A DNA stretch of 64,000 nucleotides from an uncultured Bacteroidales bacterium (GCA_947303715.1 CAMYYY010000002.1:61370-125369); one strand, 5' to 3'; positions 17,306-26,045 are shown, counted from the first letter of the stretch. The notes: generated by a model from the letters alone, not told the origin. Numbers and translations are program-made.

Positions 17306-17794
17306 ATGAAAAGGAATTATCTGTTGTTATTATCTGTCGCGTTGCTAGCTGTTGCCTGCGGCAAGATTGACCTGTCGGAAAAGGAATGGAGCAGTATTCC
17401 CGAAGGTCCATATTTGGACTTTGCAGAGATAAAGAAAGTCGTCATCGTTGATACCTTATTTTTTGATGGGAGTTGTAAAATTGTTAAGGTAGAAATGAGC
17501 CCTGATGTGAAGGAACGAATGTTGACGTATATGAAAGATTTTTATTACAACAGGTGTGATTCCCTGACAATAAGTTGCCTGGGAGAGCCTATTGTGAAGG
17601 CTAAACTCTGGTCTATAATACAGTCTTACTATCCTAAAGGATTAAGCATTACGTTAGATGCCGATAGGCTTATGTCTGAACGACCGAATTTTCTGGTTGA
17701 ATCATGCGAAGATCATTCCGATTGTAACCTTTTCATAAAGCAGTTGAAAAAGACAAAGATTCCCATAACCTATACGAAACATACCCCTTTTTGA
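17306..17794 (+). CDS. Small lipoprotein of unknown function
   Basis: A 162-aa protein. The leader MKRNYLLLLSVALLAVACGK has a lipobox with Cys18, so the mature protein should be lipid-anchored. The rest has no motif I recognise; three later cysteines (two in the segment CDSLTISC, one in SCEDHSDC) could form disulfides. Codon use looks more AT-rich than the core genes. It follows the surface-protein operon after 145 bp and may have its own promoter. Confidence 0.7.
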   Translation: MKRNYLLLLSVALLAVACGKIDLSEKEWSSIPEGPYLDFAEIKKVVIVDTLFFDGSCKIVKVEMSPDVKERMLTYMKDFYYNRCDSLTISCLGEPIVKAKLWSIIQSYYPKGLSITLDADRLMSERPNFLVESCEDHSDCNLFIKQLKKTKIPITYTKHTPF

Positions 17795-17869
17795 GGACAC
17801 AGCCGGCAGAGAAGGAAAACCGCTAAGCGGTTCTACAATAAGCTTACTTTTTCGACACGATGCATCACC

Positions 17870-17903
17870 ATCTCCCCGGTGCCTGCGAAGGCGGGGGGGA
17901 GAT
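17870..17903 (+). repeat. GCCTGCGAAGGC hairpin, copy 1
   Basis: ATCTCCCC and GCCT pair with AGGC and GGGGAGAT around a GCGA loop, preceded by a conserved CGATGCATCACC. Copies 2 and 3 lie at 50986 and 54757, each downstream of a plus-strand gene. T-rich sequence follows, so they probably act as terminators. Confidence 0.65.
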
Positions 17904-18152
17904 TTTGCGCCACCCCGTTTTTGCGCCCTTTTTTCTCGCGCGTACGCGCGCGAAGCTGCGGGTGGGCGTGTGCGTCATCCTTTGCCCCCGACGCGCCCAG
18001 AGGCGAAATTTGGGGCGTTATTTCGCGCGGCAGTTCGTGGCGCCCCGTTGAGGGAAGGGAAGAGGAAACTTGCTGAGACTCCCTGAGACGCGGCATGAAG
18101 CGTCTTACTCTTACCAAAGGCCTTGTAGGAGAGAAAGTTAACATGATTAGCC
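17904..18152. other. Intergenic, no supported gene
   Basis: Short overlapping open frames occur here but show no family, signal or start. A perfect 14-bp palindrome CGCGCGTACGCGCG lies at 17937-17950; a related CGCGCGCACGCGCG is at 58546. Both follow TTTTTCT. Confidence 0.6.
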
Positions 18153-18317
18153 ATTACAATTACAGTTATTACAGTTAGTTTTTTGAGGGTAGGCTATCTC
18201 TCTAATTTCCTTTTTTATTATATATATTATTAATAATTAATATATTATATAAAGAAATAGATGAAAAAGGAAAAGTACACCCTTCGAAAAAACAACTGTA
18301 ATAACTGTAATTGTAAT
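18153..18317. repeat. 165-bp element with perfect 24-bp terminal inverted repeats
   Basis: The left end (18153-18176) is the exact reverse complement of the right end (18294-18317). Each end contains 9-mers of the type ATTACAGTT. The interior is very AT-rich with a TATATATTATTAATAATTAA core. No coding capacity. It is MITE-like, or a long cruciform. Confidence 0.8.
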
Positions 18318-18553
18318 GCTCGGCTGGTTTTGCTTCCTCTAAAAGGCAGAAAGACAATAGGGTACAATCCCGTCGTTTCCCAAAGAGTATCAGTTGCAGG
18401 GCTTAATAGAGGGAAAGAGGGCCCCAAATCCTGCTCTATAAGGCCTCAGAAACGAGCGAAATCCCCTTGTTCCGATGGTCGCCCCCTCTCCTTGCGCACA
18501 AACAGGCTTTTCGGTTTTTCGGAGTATTACGCGAAAAGCGCATGAAAGAAATT
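18318..18553. other. Intergenic, nothing recognised
   Basis: The stretch between the 165-bp element and the large dispersed repeat carries only short, unsupported open frames. I see no RNA motif or promoter here. Confidence 0.5.
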
Positions 18554-18945
18554 CGTTTCATTCGGATAATTCGCCGTTTAGAGACATAAACAGGAAATAT
18601 ATCTTTGTCGGCGAATGGAACGAATTTTACGAATGGCGTTGCGGCGTGGAGCTTCGCACGCCGAATGGATTCTTTTTTAAAACACGAATGACCATAAATT
18701 AACACGAATTTTTCATAAATAAATTTATGGATAATTCATGGGTATTTGTGGGCATTGACTTCGTCTTCGTCCGTCACGACTCGGCCATTCAAATATATTT
18801 GATGGCCCTCGCTGCTCCGTCCGTTTGTGTTAAAAGAAAAAAAAGAAAGAATGGGAGTTTGATGTACCGTCGGTAACGTTTGATTCTATTTCCGTAGCGT
18901 TTGATTTTAATTTGCCAGCGTTTGATTCTGCGCGCGCAGAGCAAG
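18554..18945 (+). repeat. Large dispersed repeat, copy A
   Basis: It shares TTCGGATAATTCGCC, a GGCGTGGAGCTTCGCACGCC hairpin, the AACACGAATGACCAT segment, GTGTTAAAAGAAAA and three to four 21-bp AGCGTTTGATTCT units with copy C (51692-52015). The first part is shared with copy B (51046-51300). A 71-bp hairpin element is inserted at 18753-18823 relative to copy C. Confidence 0.8.
18753..18823 (-). repeat. 71-bp covarying hairpin element, copy A
   Basis: Read on the minus strand it starts CGGACGGAGCAGCGAG and ends GAAGACGAAGTCAATG. The stem is GCCATCAAAT paired with ATTTG-A-ATGGC, with one bulged A. Copy B (51189-51259) has identical length and nearly identical flanks but a completely different stem sequence. 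Confidence 0.8.
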
Positions 18946-18953
18946 GGGGCGCA

Positions 18954-20318
18954 TCATTCGTAGCGGACGGCGTGACGGGTGGAGCGGATGCTCATGGAGG
19001 GGAACCAGATGTCGGCAGGGGTGAGGCCACATTGCTCGATGGCATCGAGGCAGTACTCCAGACGGCCGAAATCGGCATCGACGTTGTTCGTCCCGAAGGT
19101 GAAGCGGAGGCCGCGCTCCTTGGCCATACGGATAATCTTCATGCTGGGGATGCGATAGCGGGGATTGATTTCGAGGGCGATGTGGTAGCGCTCCAGCACG
19201 TCGAGGATGCGGTTGATGCGCTCGTCAGTCCACAGGGCATCGTAGCGGGGCTGCATGTCGTCGGGCAGATAAGTGGGATTGGCGTAGATGTCGGCAGGCT
19301 CGTTGGTGAGGATTTTCACGGTCTGGGAGACGATGACATCCATATACTCCTCGTCGCTGAGCCCGTCGCGGATGACCTCCTCGGGATGGTAGAGGCGGAC
19401 GATGCGCCCAGCCTGGTCGCGGATGGTCATGGCATCGGTGAAGAGGTAGTCGAAGATGCCGAGCGCCTCGGGGGAGAAGGTGGTGGTCCAACGGCGTCCC
19501 TCGCCCTGCACGCCGCAGAGGAAGGGCAGGTCCTTCACTTCTTCGTAGTATTCATAGACCTCCTTGTCGTTGGCGAGCATGCGTCCCACGCCGCCCTCGC
19601 CGGCATTAGGCGCCACGCCGTAGTTGATGCCATAGGCCATGGACATGGCGTGAGCCTGCTCCTTGGTGAGGCCGCCCTTCAGGTGGACGTGGTAGTCGAT
19701 GACGGGGAAGAACTGCTGCTGAAGGCGGATGACGCGGTCGTGCTGCTCGTCAATAGGGTCAGCAAGCCCACAAGCCAACGAGTCAACACGCTGTGAACAG
19801 TCGGCATCGGCTTTCGGCCCTCCGACCACGCGGACATCGCGCAGTTGTATCGTGCCTTCGGAACAACGGAAGACAATCTGTCCGTGCCCCAACACCCTGT
19901 TGGCAAATGCGGCGATGCGGTAGGGGGCTTCGGGCTCGTTATAGCTGACCACGGATGTGCCACAAATGGCGATGCGGATGGTCTTGCCGATGACGGAGAT
20001 CTCAAAGGGGAACCAAGTGCTGTCGGCAGCCAGCGAGCGGTAGAGATTGCGGACGCTGGTGAGCGAGCCTGTCTTGAGCGTGCCGTCGATGGGGCCGTTG
20101 TGGAGAGCCACCTCATAACCCTTTTTGCCCGTAGCATCGGTATGGAAGAGGATGACGCCCGAGGCGCCAGGGGCGAGGAAAGCCTCACCCGTGAGGGTGA
20201 AATCCTGATAATCGCCCTTCAAAGTGACGGAACGGCCCTCCTGGAGGGTGAAATCGTGCTGCGCACAGCTGCAAACCAGCACAGCAAGCAAGAATGAAAG
20301 GAAAGAGAACTTTTTCAT
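18954..20318 (-). CDS. Lipoprotein with N-terminal DUF1080/LamG-like and C-terminal PHP-type domain
   Basis: A 454-aa exported protein. The leader MKKFSFLSFLLAVLVCSCAQ ends in a lipobox (Cys16 or Cys18). Residues about 25-165 form a concanavalin-like sandwich (a DUF1080 or laminin-G type fold by pattern). The second half opens with DYHVHLKGG (His210, His212), a PHP or amidohydrolase metal motif. Further conserved histidines and acidic residues follow: LFTDAMTI, RLYHPEEV, LEINPRYRIPS and FGTNNVDADFGR. A phosphoesterase or sugar-phosphate hydrolase role in the periplasm is plausible, but the substrate is unknown. It is monocistronic on the minus strand, bordered by repeats on both sides. Confidence 0.75.
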   Translation of the reverse strand: MKKFSFLSFLLAVLVCSCAQHDFTLQEGRSVTLKGDYQDFTLTGEAFLAPGASGVILFHTDATGKKGYEVALHNGPIDGTLKTGSLTSVRNLYRSLAADSTWFPFEISVIGKTIRIAICGTSVVSYNEPEAPYRIAAFANRVLGHGQIVFRCSEGTIQLRDVRVVGGPKADADCSQRVDSLACGLADPIDEQHDRVIRLQQQFFPVIDYHVHLKGGLTKEQAHAMSMAYGINYGVAPNAGEGGVGRMLANDKEVYEYYEEVKDLPFLCGVQGEGRRWTTTFSPEALGIFDYLFTDAMTIRDQAGRIVRLYHPEEVIRDGLSDEEYMDVIVSQTVKILTNEPADIYANPTYLPDDMQPRYDALWTDERINRILDVLERYHIALEINPRYRIPSMKIIRMAKERGLRFTFGTNNVDADFGRLEYCLDAIEQCGLTPADIWFPSMSIRSTRHAVRYE

Positions 20319-20331
20319 AATTTTATAAAAT

Positions 20332-20405
20332 GGTCTATTGTCTATGGTCTATAGTCTATTGCTCTTTTGGAGTTCAGTAGTTCAGGAGTTGCAGGAGTTC
20401 AGACG
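20332..20405. repeat. NGTCTAT heptamers followed by a GGAGTTCA array
   Basis: 20332-20359 holds four heptamers (GGTCTAT, TGTCTAT, GGTCTAT, AGTCTAT). 20369-20405 then holds GGAGTTCAGTAGTTCAGGAGTT-type units ending CAGGAGTTCAGACGA, the reverse complement of 3836-3850. These lie upstream of the minus-strand PHP lipoprotein gene. Confidence 0.7.
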
Positions 20406-20422
20406 AATGTCGCATAAAAACA

Positions 20423-21061
20423 TTATTTTCTGCCGAAGTCGGCAGGGATTTCGCCCCAGTTGTCCGTGTCCCATTTATAGAGGAGGGGGCGCTTGGGGGC
20501 AGGATGGGCAGCAAGCCACGCCTCGGCGCGGGCAATCAGGGCAAAGAGAGGTCGCGTCTGTTCATCGACGGCAAGACGGGTCTTGCACGTGCCTTCGTTG
20601 ACCCATTTGATGGCGTTGCGGGAGTCGCTATAGACCACCATCTGCCAGCCTTCGCGGACGATGAGCGCCATAGCGTGGACGATGGCCAGGAACTCGCCGA
20701 TGTTGTTCGTGCCGTGGACAGGGCCGTAGTGGAAGATCTCCTGACCGGTGGGGATATAGACGCCCCGATACTCCATCGGCCCGGGGTTGCCGCTACAGGC
20801 GGCATCAGCAGCAAGAGCAGAGGAATTCAACACGGCCTCAGGGGCATGCCGCTTGTTGGCTTGTGGGCCTGTTGACTTGTTGACATTGCTTATGTAGTCG
20901 TATGGCGACGAAGCATAGGCGCGTTCGGCCTCCTCGCGGGTGTCGAAGGACTTGTACTTAGCCCCCTCCACGCCCTTCACCTGGCGTTCGCACTCCTTCC
21001 ACGAGGTGAAAATGCCCGTTTCCAGCCCGTTCCAGACGACGTAAAACTTCTGCTTTGCCAA
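20423..21061 (-). CDS. rnhA: Ribonuclease H1 with N-terminal viroplasmin-like domain
   Basis: A 212-aa enzyme that degrades the RNA strand of RNA-DNA hybrids. Residues 1-50 form the RNase H1 hybrid-binding (caulimovirus viroplasmin) domain (KFYVVWNGLETGIFTSWKEC ... YKSFDTREEAERAY). The catalytic domain has Asp86 (ADAACSGNPG), Glu123 (NIGEFLAIVHA), Asp146 (VYSDS) and a late Asp near 198-200 (WDTDNWGEIP), a complete acidic set. A loop at 60-80 links the two. It lies upstream of the argS stop on the same strand, with a heptamer array between. Confidence 0.92.
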   Translation of the reverse strand: MAKQKFYVVWNGLETGIFTSWKECERQVKGVEGAKYKSFDTREEAERAYASSPYDYISNVNKSTGPQANKRHAPEAVLNSSALAADAACSGNPGPMEYRGVYIPTGQEIFHYGPVHGTNNIGEFLAIVHAMALIVREGWQMVVYSDSRNAIKWVNEGTCKTRLAVDEQTRPLFALIARAEAWLAAHPAPKRPLLYKWDTDNWGEIPADFGRK

Positions 21062-21064
21062 CCC

Positions 21065-21177
21065 CGTTAAACGTTAATCGTTAATAAAAAACCGAAGGAC
21101 GTGTTCGTTAAACGTTAAACCTTAAACGTAAAAAACCGAAGGACGTGTTCGATAAACGTTAAACCTTAAACGTTAAA
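21065..21177 (+). repeat. NTTAAAC heptamer array with GGACGTGTTC spacers
   Basis: Blocks of GTTAAAC/CTTAAAC are separated by two copies of a spacer with ACCGAAGGACGTGTTC. The whole pattern matches the array at 8402-8516 apart from G for A in the spacer. It fills the rnhA/argS gap. Confidence 0.85.
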
Positions 21178-21186
21178 CCTAAAATA

Positions 21187-23025
21187 CTACATCCTCTCCG
21201 GCACCTCGATGCCCAAGAGGCCCATGCCGATGCGGACGACCTTGGCGACGTTGGCTGCCAACACGACACGGAAGGTCTTGGCCTCGGAGGTCTCGGCGTT
21301 GAGGATGCTGAAGTCGTGATAGAACTGGTTGAAGGCCTTCACGAGGTCATAGACGTAGTTGGCTATGTTGGAGGGGCTGTAGTCGGCTCCAGCCTGACGG
21401 ACGACGGCAGGGAAGTCGGCAAGCTGCTGGATAAGGTCCTGCTCCTTCTCCGACGGCTCGTAGGCAAGCCCTTCGGGCAACGAGCAGCAGATGCCCTCTG
21501 CCTCGGCCTTGCGCAAAATGGAGCGGATGCGGGCGTAGGTATACTGGATGAAGGGGCCGGTATTGCCGTTGAAGTCGATGCTCTCCTTGGGGTTGAAAAG
21601 CATATTCTTGCGGGCATCGACCTTGAGGATAAAGTACTTGAGGGCACCCAAGCCGACGATGCGGGCGATGTCCTCGGACTCGGACTCGCTGAGGCCGTCC
21701 TGCTTGCCAAGCTCACGGGAGATGTCGCGTGCGGTACCTATCATCTGCTCGATAAGGTCGTCGGCATCGACGACGGTACCCTCGCGGCTCTTCATCTTGC
21801 CCTCGGGCAGCTCCACCATGCCGTAGGAGAAGTGGACGAGGTCCTTGCCCCACTCGAAGCCAAGCTTGTCCAAAAGGATGGAGAGCACCTGGAAATGGTA
21901 GTTCTGCTCGTTGCCGACGACGTAGATCATCTTGTTGATGGGATAGTCGCGGAAGCGGAGCTTGGCGGTACCGATGTCCTGCGTCATATAGACGCTGGTG
22001 CCGTCCTTGCGGAGGAGAAGTTTTTCATCCAGTCCTTCGGGGCGGAGGTCAGCCCACACGGAGCCGTCCTCGCGCTGGTAGAAGATGCCCTTTTCCAATC
22101 CCTCAAGCACCTTTTCCTTGCCCTCAAGATAGGTCTGCGATTCGTAGTAGATCTTGTCGAAGCTGACGCCCATCTTGCGGTAGGTCTCGTCGAAGCCGGC
22201 ATAGACCCAACTGTTCATCTTCTCCCAAAGGGCACGCACCTCGGGGTCGCCCTGCTCCCAACGGACCAACATCTCGTGGGCCTCGCAGAGCAGAGGGCTC
22301 TTGGCCTCAGCAGCAGCCTTGCGCAGCTCGGCCTGACGGTCGGGGTCTGGGTCGGTAATGGCAAGTACCTCGGGGTCGTGCTCCAAAAAATCCTTCACCT
22401 CGGCACGGAAATGCTTGTCGAAGGCCACGTAGTAGTCGCCAACCAGATGGTCGCCCTTCTTGCCGGACGACTCAGGGGTCTCGCCATTGCCATACTTCAG
22501 CCAAGCAAGCATGGACTTGCAGATGTGTATGCCACGGTCGTTGACGATGTTCGTCTTGACCACACGGTTACCGCAGGCAGCCATAATGTTGGCTAAAGCA
22601 TAGCCCAGCAAGTTGTTGCGGACGTGACCCAGATGGAGCGGCTTATTGGTGTTGGGCGAGGAGTATTCAATCATCACCAACGGCGAATCAGCCTCGGCCT
22701 TGCAGGTGCCGAAGTCGGGATTGGCGTGGATATCGGACAGCAGTCTGGTCCAGAAAGCGGGTGAAATGGTGAGATTGAGAAAGCCCTTGATGGCATTGTA
22801 GCGGCTGACCATCGGCTCGTTCTCCTGCAACCAGGCACCAATCTCCTGCGCGGTCTGCTCGGGGCTTTTGCGGGAGGTGCGCAAGAGGGGGAATGTGACT
22901 AAGGAAAGGTGCCCCTCGAACTCCTTCTTGGTCTTCTGAAGCTGAATCATGGAGACGGGCACATCGGCATCGTAGAGTGCCTTCACGGCATCGACGACGC
23001 GGCTGGATAGTATTTGTTCTATCAT
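21187..23025 (-). CDS. argS: Arginyl-tRNA synthetase
   Basis: A 612-aa class I aminoacyl-tRNA synthetase charging tRNA-Arg. The N-terminal Add-1 domain (tRNA D-loop recognition) spans about 1-110. The HIGH-type signature HLGH is within SPNTNKPLHLGHVRNNLLG, the KMSKS-equivalent region is KMKSREGTVVDADD, and the DALR anticodon-binding domain is C-terminal (IQYTYARIRSILRKAE, then the final 120 residues). Length is normal. Its promoter lies in the short divergent gap shared with the rhomboid gene. Confidence 0.96.
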   Translation of the reverse strand: MIEQILSSRVVDAVKALYDADVPVSMIQLQKTKKEFEGHLSLVTFPLLRTSRKSPEQTAQEIGAWLQENEPMVSRYNAIKGFLNLTISPAFWTRLLSDIHANPDFGTCKAEADSPLVMIEYSSPNTNKPLHLGHVRNNLLGYALANIMAACGNRVVKTNIVNDRGIHICKSMLAWLKYGNGETPESSGKKGDHLVGDYYVAFDKHFRAEVKDFLEHDPEVLAITDPDPDRQAELRKAAAEAKSPLLCEAHEMLVRWEQGDPEVRALWEKMNSWVYAGFDETYRKMGVSFDKIYYESQTYLEGKEKVLEGLEKGIFYQREDGSVWADLRPEGLDEKLLLRKDGTSVYMTQDIGTAKLRFRDYPINKMIYVVGNEQNYHFQVLSILLDKLGFEWGKDLVHFSYGMVELPEGKMKSREGTVVDADDLIEQMIGTARDISRELGKQDGLSESESEDIARIVGLGALKYFILKVDARKNMLFNPKESIDFNGNTGPFIQYTYARIRSILRKAEAEGICCSLPEGLAYEPSEKEQDLIQQLADFPAVVRQAGADYSPSNIANYVYDLVKAFNQFYHDFSILNAETSEAKTFRVVLAANVAKVVRIGMGLLGIEVPERM

Positions 23026-23065
23026 ATTAGGAACGTTATTGTATTATATTTTCTTAAATTGACTG

Positions 23066-23104
23066 CAAAAGTAGTCATTTCTTAAGAATAATTGCGTACT
23101 TTTG
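23066..23104. promoter_or_regulatory. Divergent -7 boxes for argS and the first rhomboid gene
   Basis: On the minus strand TACTTTTG spans 23073 to 23066 and serves argS; on the plus strand TACTTTTG at 23097-23104 serves the rhomboid gene starting at 23123. The two boxes are only about 24 bp apart, so the two polymerases would compete for overlapping upstream boxes. Confidence 0.6.
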
Positions 23105-23122
23105 CCGAGAATTTGAATTGTT

Positions 23123-23746
23123 ATGAAGAATTTCCCTCCTGTAGTAAAGAATCTCCTCATCATCAACTGCCTTGTTTTCTTCGCCGAATGGATTCTTCCC
23201 CAGACCGCGCTGAAATTCCCACTTGAGGGATGGATGGCTCTCTACTATGCAGGCTCGCCCCTGTTCCGCCTGTGGCAGTTGTTCACCTATATGTTTGCCC
23301 ACGCAGGCTTCGACCACCTGTTCTTCAACATGTTCGCCCTGTGGATGTTCGGACGCATCCTGGAAAATGTGTGGGGCTCGCGGCGGTTCCTCCTCTATTA
23401 TATGGTCTGCGGCTTTGGAGCGGGCTTGACGCAGGAGTTGCTCCAGTTCGTCGGCGTTATCCCGCAGATGCAGTCGGTAGTGGGTGCCTCAGGTGCCGTC
23501 TATGGCCTGCTGCTTGCCTTTGCGATGCTGTTCCCCAATATGCCCATGTATATCATCCCGATACCCGTGCCCATCAAGGCCAAATGGATGGTCATCGGCT
23601 ATACGGTCATTGAGCTGTTGGAGGGTATTTTCAACTTTGGCAACGTAGCTCACTTCGCCCATTTGGGAGGTATGGTTTTCGGTTTAGCGCTGATACTCTA
23701 TTGGCGCAAGAACAACAAGGACACCAATGGCTGGAATTATCGATGA
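23123..23746 (+). CDS. Rhomboid intramembrane serine protease
   Basis: A 207-aa six-span membrane protease. The catalytic serine is Ser123 in GASGAVYG and the catalytic histidine His180 in HFAHLGG; the His-x-x-x-x-His-x-x-x-Asn segment (HAGFDHLFFNM, 60-70) on the second span is also present. It should cut single-span proteins within the membrane; substrates are unknown. Its stop overlaps the start of a second rhomboid gene by 20 bp, indicating coupled translation. Confidence 0.92.
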   Translation: MKNFPPVVKNLLIINCLVFFAEWILPQTALKFPLEGWMALYYAGSPLFRLWQLFTYMFAHAGFDHLFFNMFALWMFGRILENVWGSRRFLLYYMVCGFGAGLTQELLQFVGVIPQMQSVVGASGAVYGLLLAFAMLFPNMPMYIIPIPVPIKAKWMVIGYTVIELLEGIFNFGNVAHFAHLGGMVFGLALILYWRKNNKDTNGWNYR

Positions 23747-24671
23747 CGTAAGGCGCATCTTCCGTCGCGGCGGAATTGTGACACAGTTGATTGGCATCAA
23801 CGTGGTGCTGTTCCTGCTGTTTGCATTGGCAAAGGTAATTCTTCTATTGTTTAAGGTGGACGATGGGGGTTGGCTGGATTTCCTGTCGCTTCCGGCGTCG
23901 CTTCCGCTCCTGGCCCAACGCCCCTGGACGTTGTTCACCTATATGTTCATGCACGGAGGGGTGTGGCATCTGGTGTTCAACATGCTCTGGCTCTATTGGT
24001 TCGGACAGATTGCCCTCTACTTCTTCTCCGCCCGGCATCTGAGAGGCCTCTATATCCTTGGCGGTCTGGCAGGAGGCGTTCTGTACGTCATCGCCTATAA
24101 TGTCTTCCCGCTCTTTGCGTCGCAAGTTTCCCAAGCGTTACTGATGGGGGCTTCGGCATCCATTTTGGCTATCGTGGTAGCCACAGCCATCAAGGAGCCG
24201 AACTACCAGCTCCGTATTCTGTTCTTCGGAAATATCTCCATGAAATGGCTGGCGGTCATTACCGTGCTTATCGATACGCTACTCATCGCTTCCAATAACG
24301 CCGGAGGACACATCGCCCACTTGGGAGGGGCACTTGCCGGATGGGGATTCGTGGCTGCATTGAGCAAAGGGCACGATATTACCGAATGGATTAACCGTTG
24401 TATCGATTTCATCGGAGGGCTTTTCCGTCCCGCTTCCTACCGCACACGAATCCGGCCAAAGAAGCAAAAAAAGGCCTTTTCATCGGGGAAAAAGCGGAAA
24501 AAAACGGCTGAATCCCCCACGAACGACCATGAGGCTGACTACACCTACAACCAGACGAAGAAGCAGCAGGCAGACGAGATAGACCGCATCCTTGAGAAAA
24601 TCAAGAAATCGGGCTACGACGGCCTGACGGCTGAAGAGAAAAAGAAACTGTTTGACGCTTCAAACCGATGA
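23727..24671 (+). CDS. Rhomboid-family membrane protein with basic C-terminal tail
   Basis: A 314-aa rhomboid. Six spans occupy about residues 18-215, with candidate Ser143 in GASASILA and His198 in HIAHLGG, so the Ser/His dyad is kept although the GxSG motif reads GASA. A highly charged cytosolic tail follows from about 235 to the end (KKQKKAFSSGKKRKK, then YNQTKKQQADEIDRILEKIKKSGYDGLTAEEKKKLF), a motif common to Bacteroidetes rhomboids. It overlaps the preceding rhomboid gene and lies 31 bp before an EEP-family gene, so the three form an operon. Confidence 0.88.
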   Translation: MAGIIDDVRRIFRRGGIVTQLIGINVVLFLLFALAKVILLLFKVDDGGWLDFLSLPASLPLLAQRPWTLFTYMFMHGGVWHLVFNMLWLYWFGQIALYFFSARHLRGLYILGGLAGGVLYVIAYNVFPLFASQVSQALLMGASASILAIVVATAIKEPNYQLRILFFGNISMKWLAVITVLIDTLLIASNNAGGHIAHLGGALAGWGFVAALSKGHDITEWINRCIDFIGGLFRPASYRTRIRPKKQKKAFSSGKKRKKTAESPTNDHEADYTYNQTKKQQADEIDRILEKIKKSGYDGLTAEEKKKLFDASNR

Positions 24672-24702
24672 ACGAGGCAAGACAAAAGCAGAAGATTGAC
24701 CG

Positions 24703-25818
24703 ATGAAAAGGCAGAAAAAGAAGATGAAATGGTACACGAAGCTGTGGGCTTATCCCCTGCTGCTGGTTAACATCTTCGCTTGCGGGGTGTTCATCTTGTG
24801 TGCCTTCAGCCAGCAGATTCCAGCCGAGAAGCTGCCCATCATCTCCTTGGCAGGAATGGCATTTCCCATAGCGTTGGGGGTTGTGGCGGCCTTTCTGATT
24901 TTCTGGCTGTTGTTCTACAAACGTCTATGTTGGCTGTCGTTGGTGACGTTGTTGGTTTGCTGCTCGCAAATCTACTCGATGTTCCCCCTCAACCTATCCG
25001 ACATCCGCGCGCCGCGGGGAGCAATGAAAATCCTGTCGTACAACGTGCTTAGCGTCGGTGCCGACGAGAAAAACCCCATCCTACAATACCTCGCCCGTAG
25101 CAAGGCCGACATCATCTGCCTACAGGAAGCCAGCGAAGCCCATCTGAAGAAATACGACCAGAATGCCGAATGGATGAAGGATTATCCCTACCGCACCTAC
25201 CGCATGCCGCACGGAGGAACGAGGGAGGCGCGGGACATCTGCTGCATCTCCAAATACCCCATTCTATCGCTGAAGAATTACCGTTTCCCTGGCTCGGGCA
25301 ACTGCTACTCGGAATACACGCTGGACGTAAAGGGCGACACCATCACCCTCTTCAACTGCCACTTGCAAAGCTTTGCGCTAAGCGAAGACGACAAGAACCT
25401 CTACGAGGAAATCATTAACCATCCCAAAGAGAACCTGCCCACCTCGGGCACCAAGGAACTGCTGAAAAAACTGCGTGAAGCCAATGCCAAGCGCTCCGTC
25501 CAGGCCGACAGCCTCGCCAAGCATATCGAACAAGCCTTGGGCAACGGCCCGACACCCCGTACCGTCATCGTCTGCGGCGATTTCAACGACACCCCCATCA
25601 GCTACTCCCATTACCGCGTGACCCGCCTGCTAAAGGACGCTCACACGCTCAGCGGAAACGGCTTCGGCTTCAGCTACAACCGCAACAAGATGTTCTTCCG
25701 CATCGACCACATCCTGGCTTCGCCCAACCTGAAACCCTATCGCTGCAAGGTGGACCGTTCCATCAAGGAGTCGGACCACTACCCCATCTTTTCCTACTTC
25801 GTCTACCGGAAGCCGTAA
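24703..25818 (+). CDS. Membrane-anchored endonuclease/exonuclease/phosphatase-family hydrolase
   Basis: A 371-aa protein. Three membrane spans (near 15-35, 45-68, 75-95) tether a C-terminal EEP domain that starts at about 106. Domain signatures are LSYNVLSVG, the metal-binding Glu in CLQEAS, the NCHLQS catalytic His region, GDFNDTP, and RIDHILASP plus SDHYPI at the end. The family contains phosphodiesterases and sphingomyelinase-like enzymes; the substrate is not known. Bacteroidales commonly place it after tandem rhomboid genes. Confidence 0.88.
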   Translation: MKRQKKKMKWYTKLWAYPLLLVNIFACGVFILCAFSQQIPAEKLPIISLAGMAFPIALGVVAAFLIFWLLFYKRLCWLSLVTLLVCCSQIYSMFPLNLSDIRAPRGAMKILSYNVLSVGADEKNPILQYLARSKADIICLQEASEAHLKKYDQNAEWMKDYPYRTYRMPHGGTREARDICCISKYPILSLKNYRFPGSGNCYSEYTLDVKGDTITLFNCHLQSFALSEDDKNLYEEIINHPKENLPTSGTKELLKKLREANAKRSVQADSLAKHIEQALGNGPTPRTVIVCGDFNDTPISYSHYRVTRLLKDAHTLSGNGFGFSYNRNKMFFRIDHILASPNLKPYRCKVDRSIKESDHYPIFSYFVYRKP

Positions 25819-25974
25819 CGCAGCAAAAATTCAGCACGGCGAATTCCACTTTTTTTCCCGACAATTGCCGGTTTTTCTCCGTTTTTTACCCCATTTTGGG
25901 CGGTAAACTGACAAATTTGCCTTTCAAACAGCGATTTTTTCGCCTCAAATGGTTGAATTGGCAAAAAAATGTAG

Positions 25975-25982
25975 TATCTTTG
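25975..25982 (+). promoter_or_regulatory. -7 box for secDF
   Basis: TATCTTTG, with TTG about 20 bp upstream (25953-25955), 63 bp ahead of the secDF ATG. Confidence 0.6.
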
Positions 25983-26045
25983 CGCCCCGATTTCAAAAAA
26001 TAATAAGGAAATAATAAAAAGTAATAATTAAAAAAACAAGTAAAA

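Noticed and set aside
17860..18076. Two overlapping short frames of about 60 aa
   Set aside because: They start inside a repeat hairpin and run through palindromic GC-rich DNA; composition is that of a repeat, with no family.
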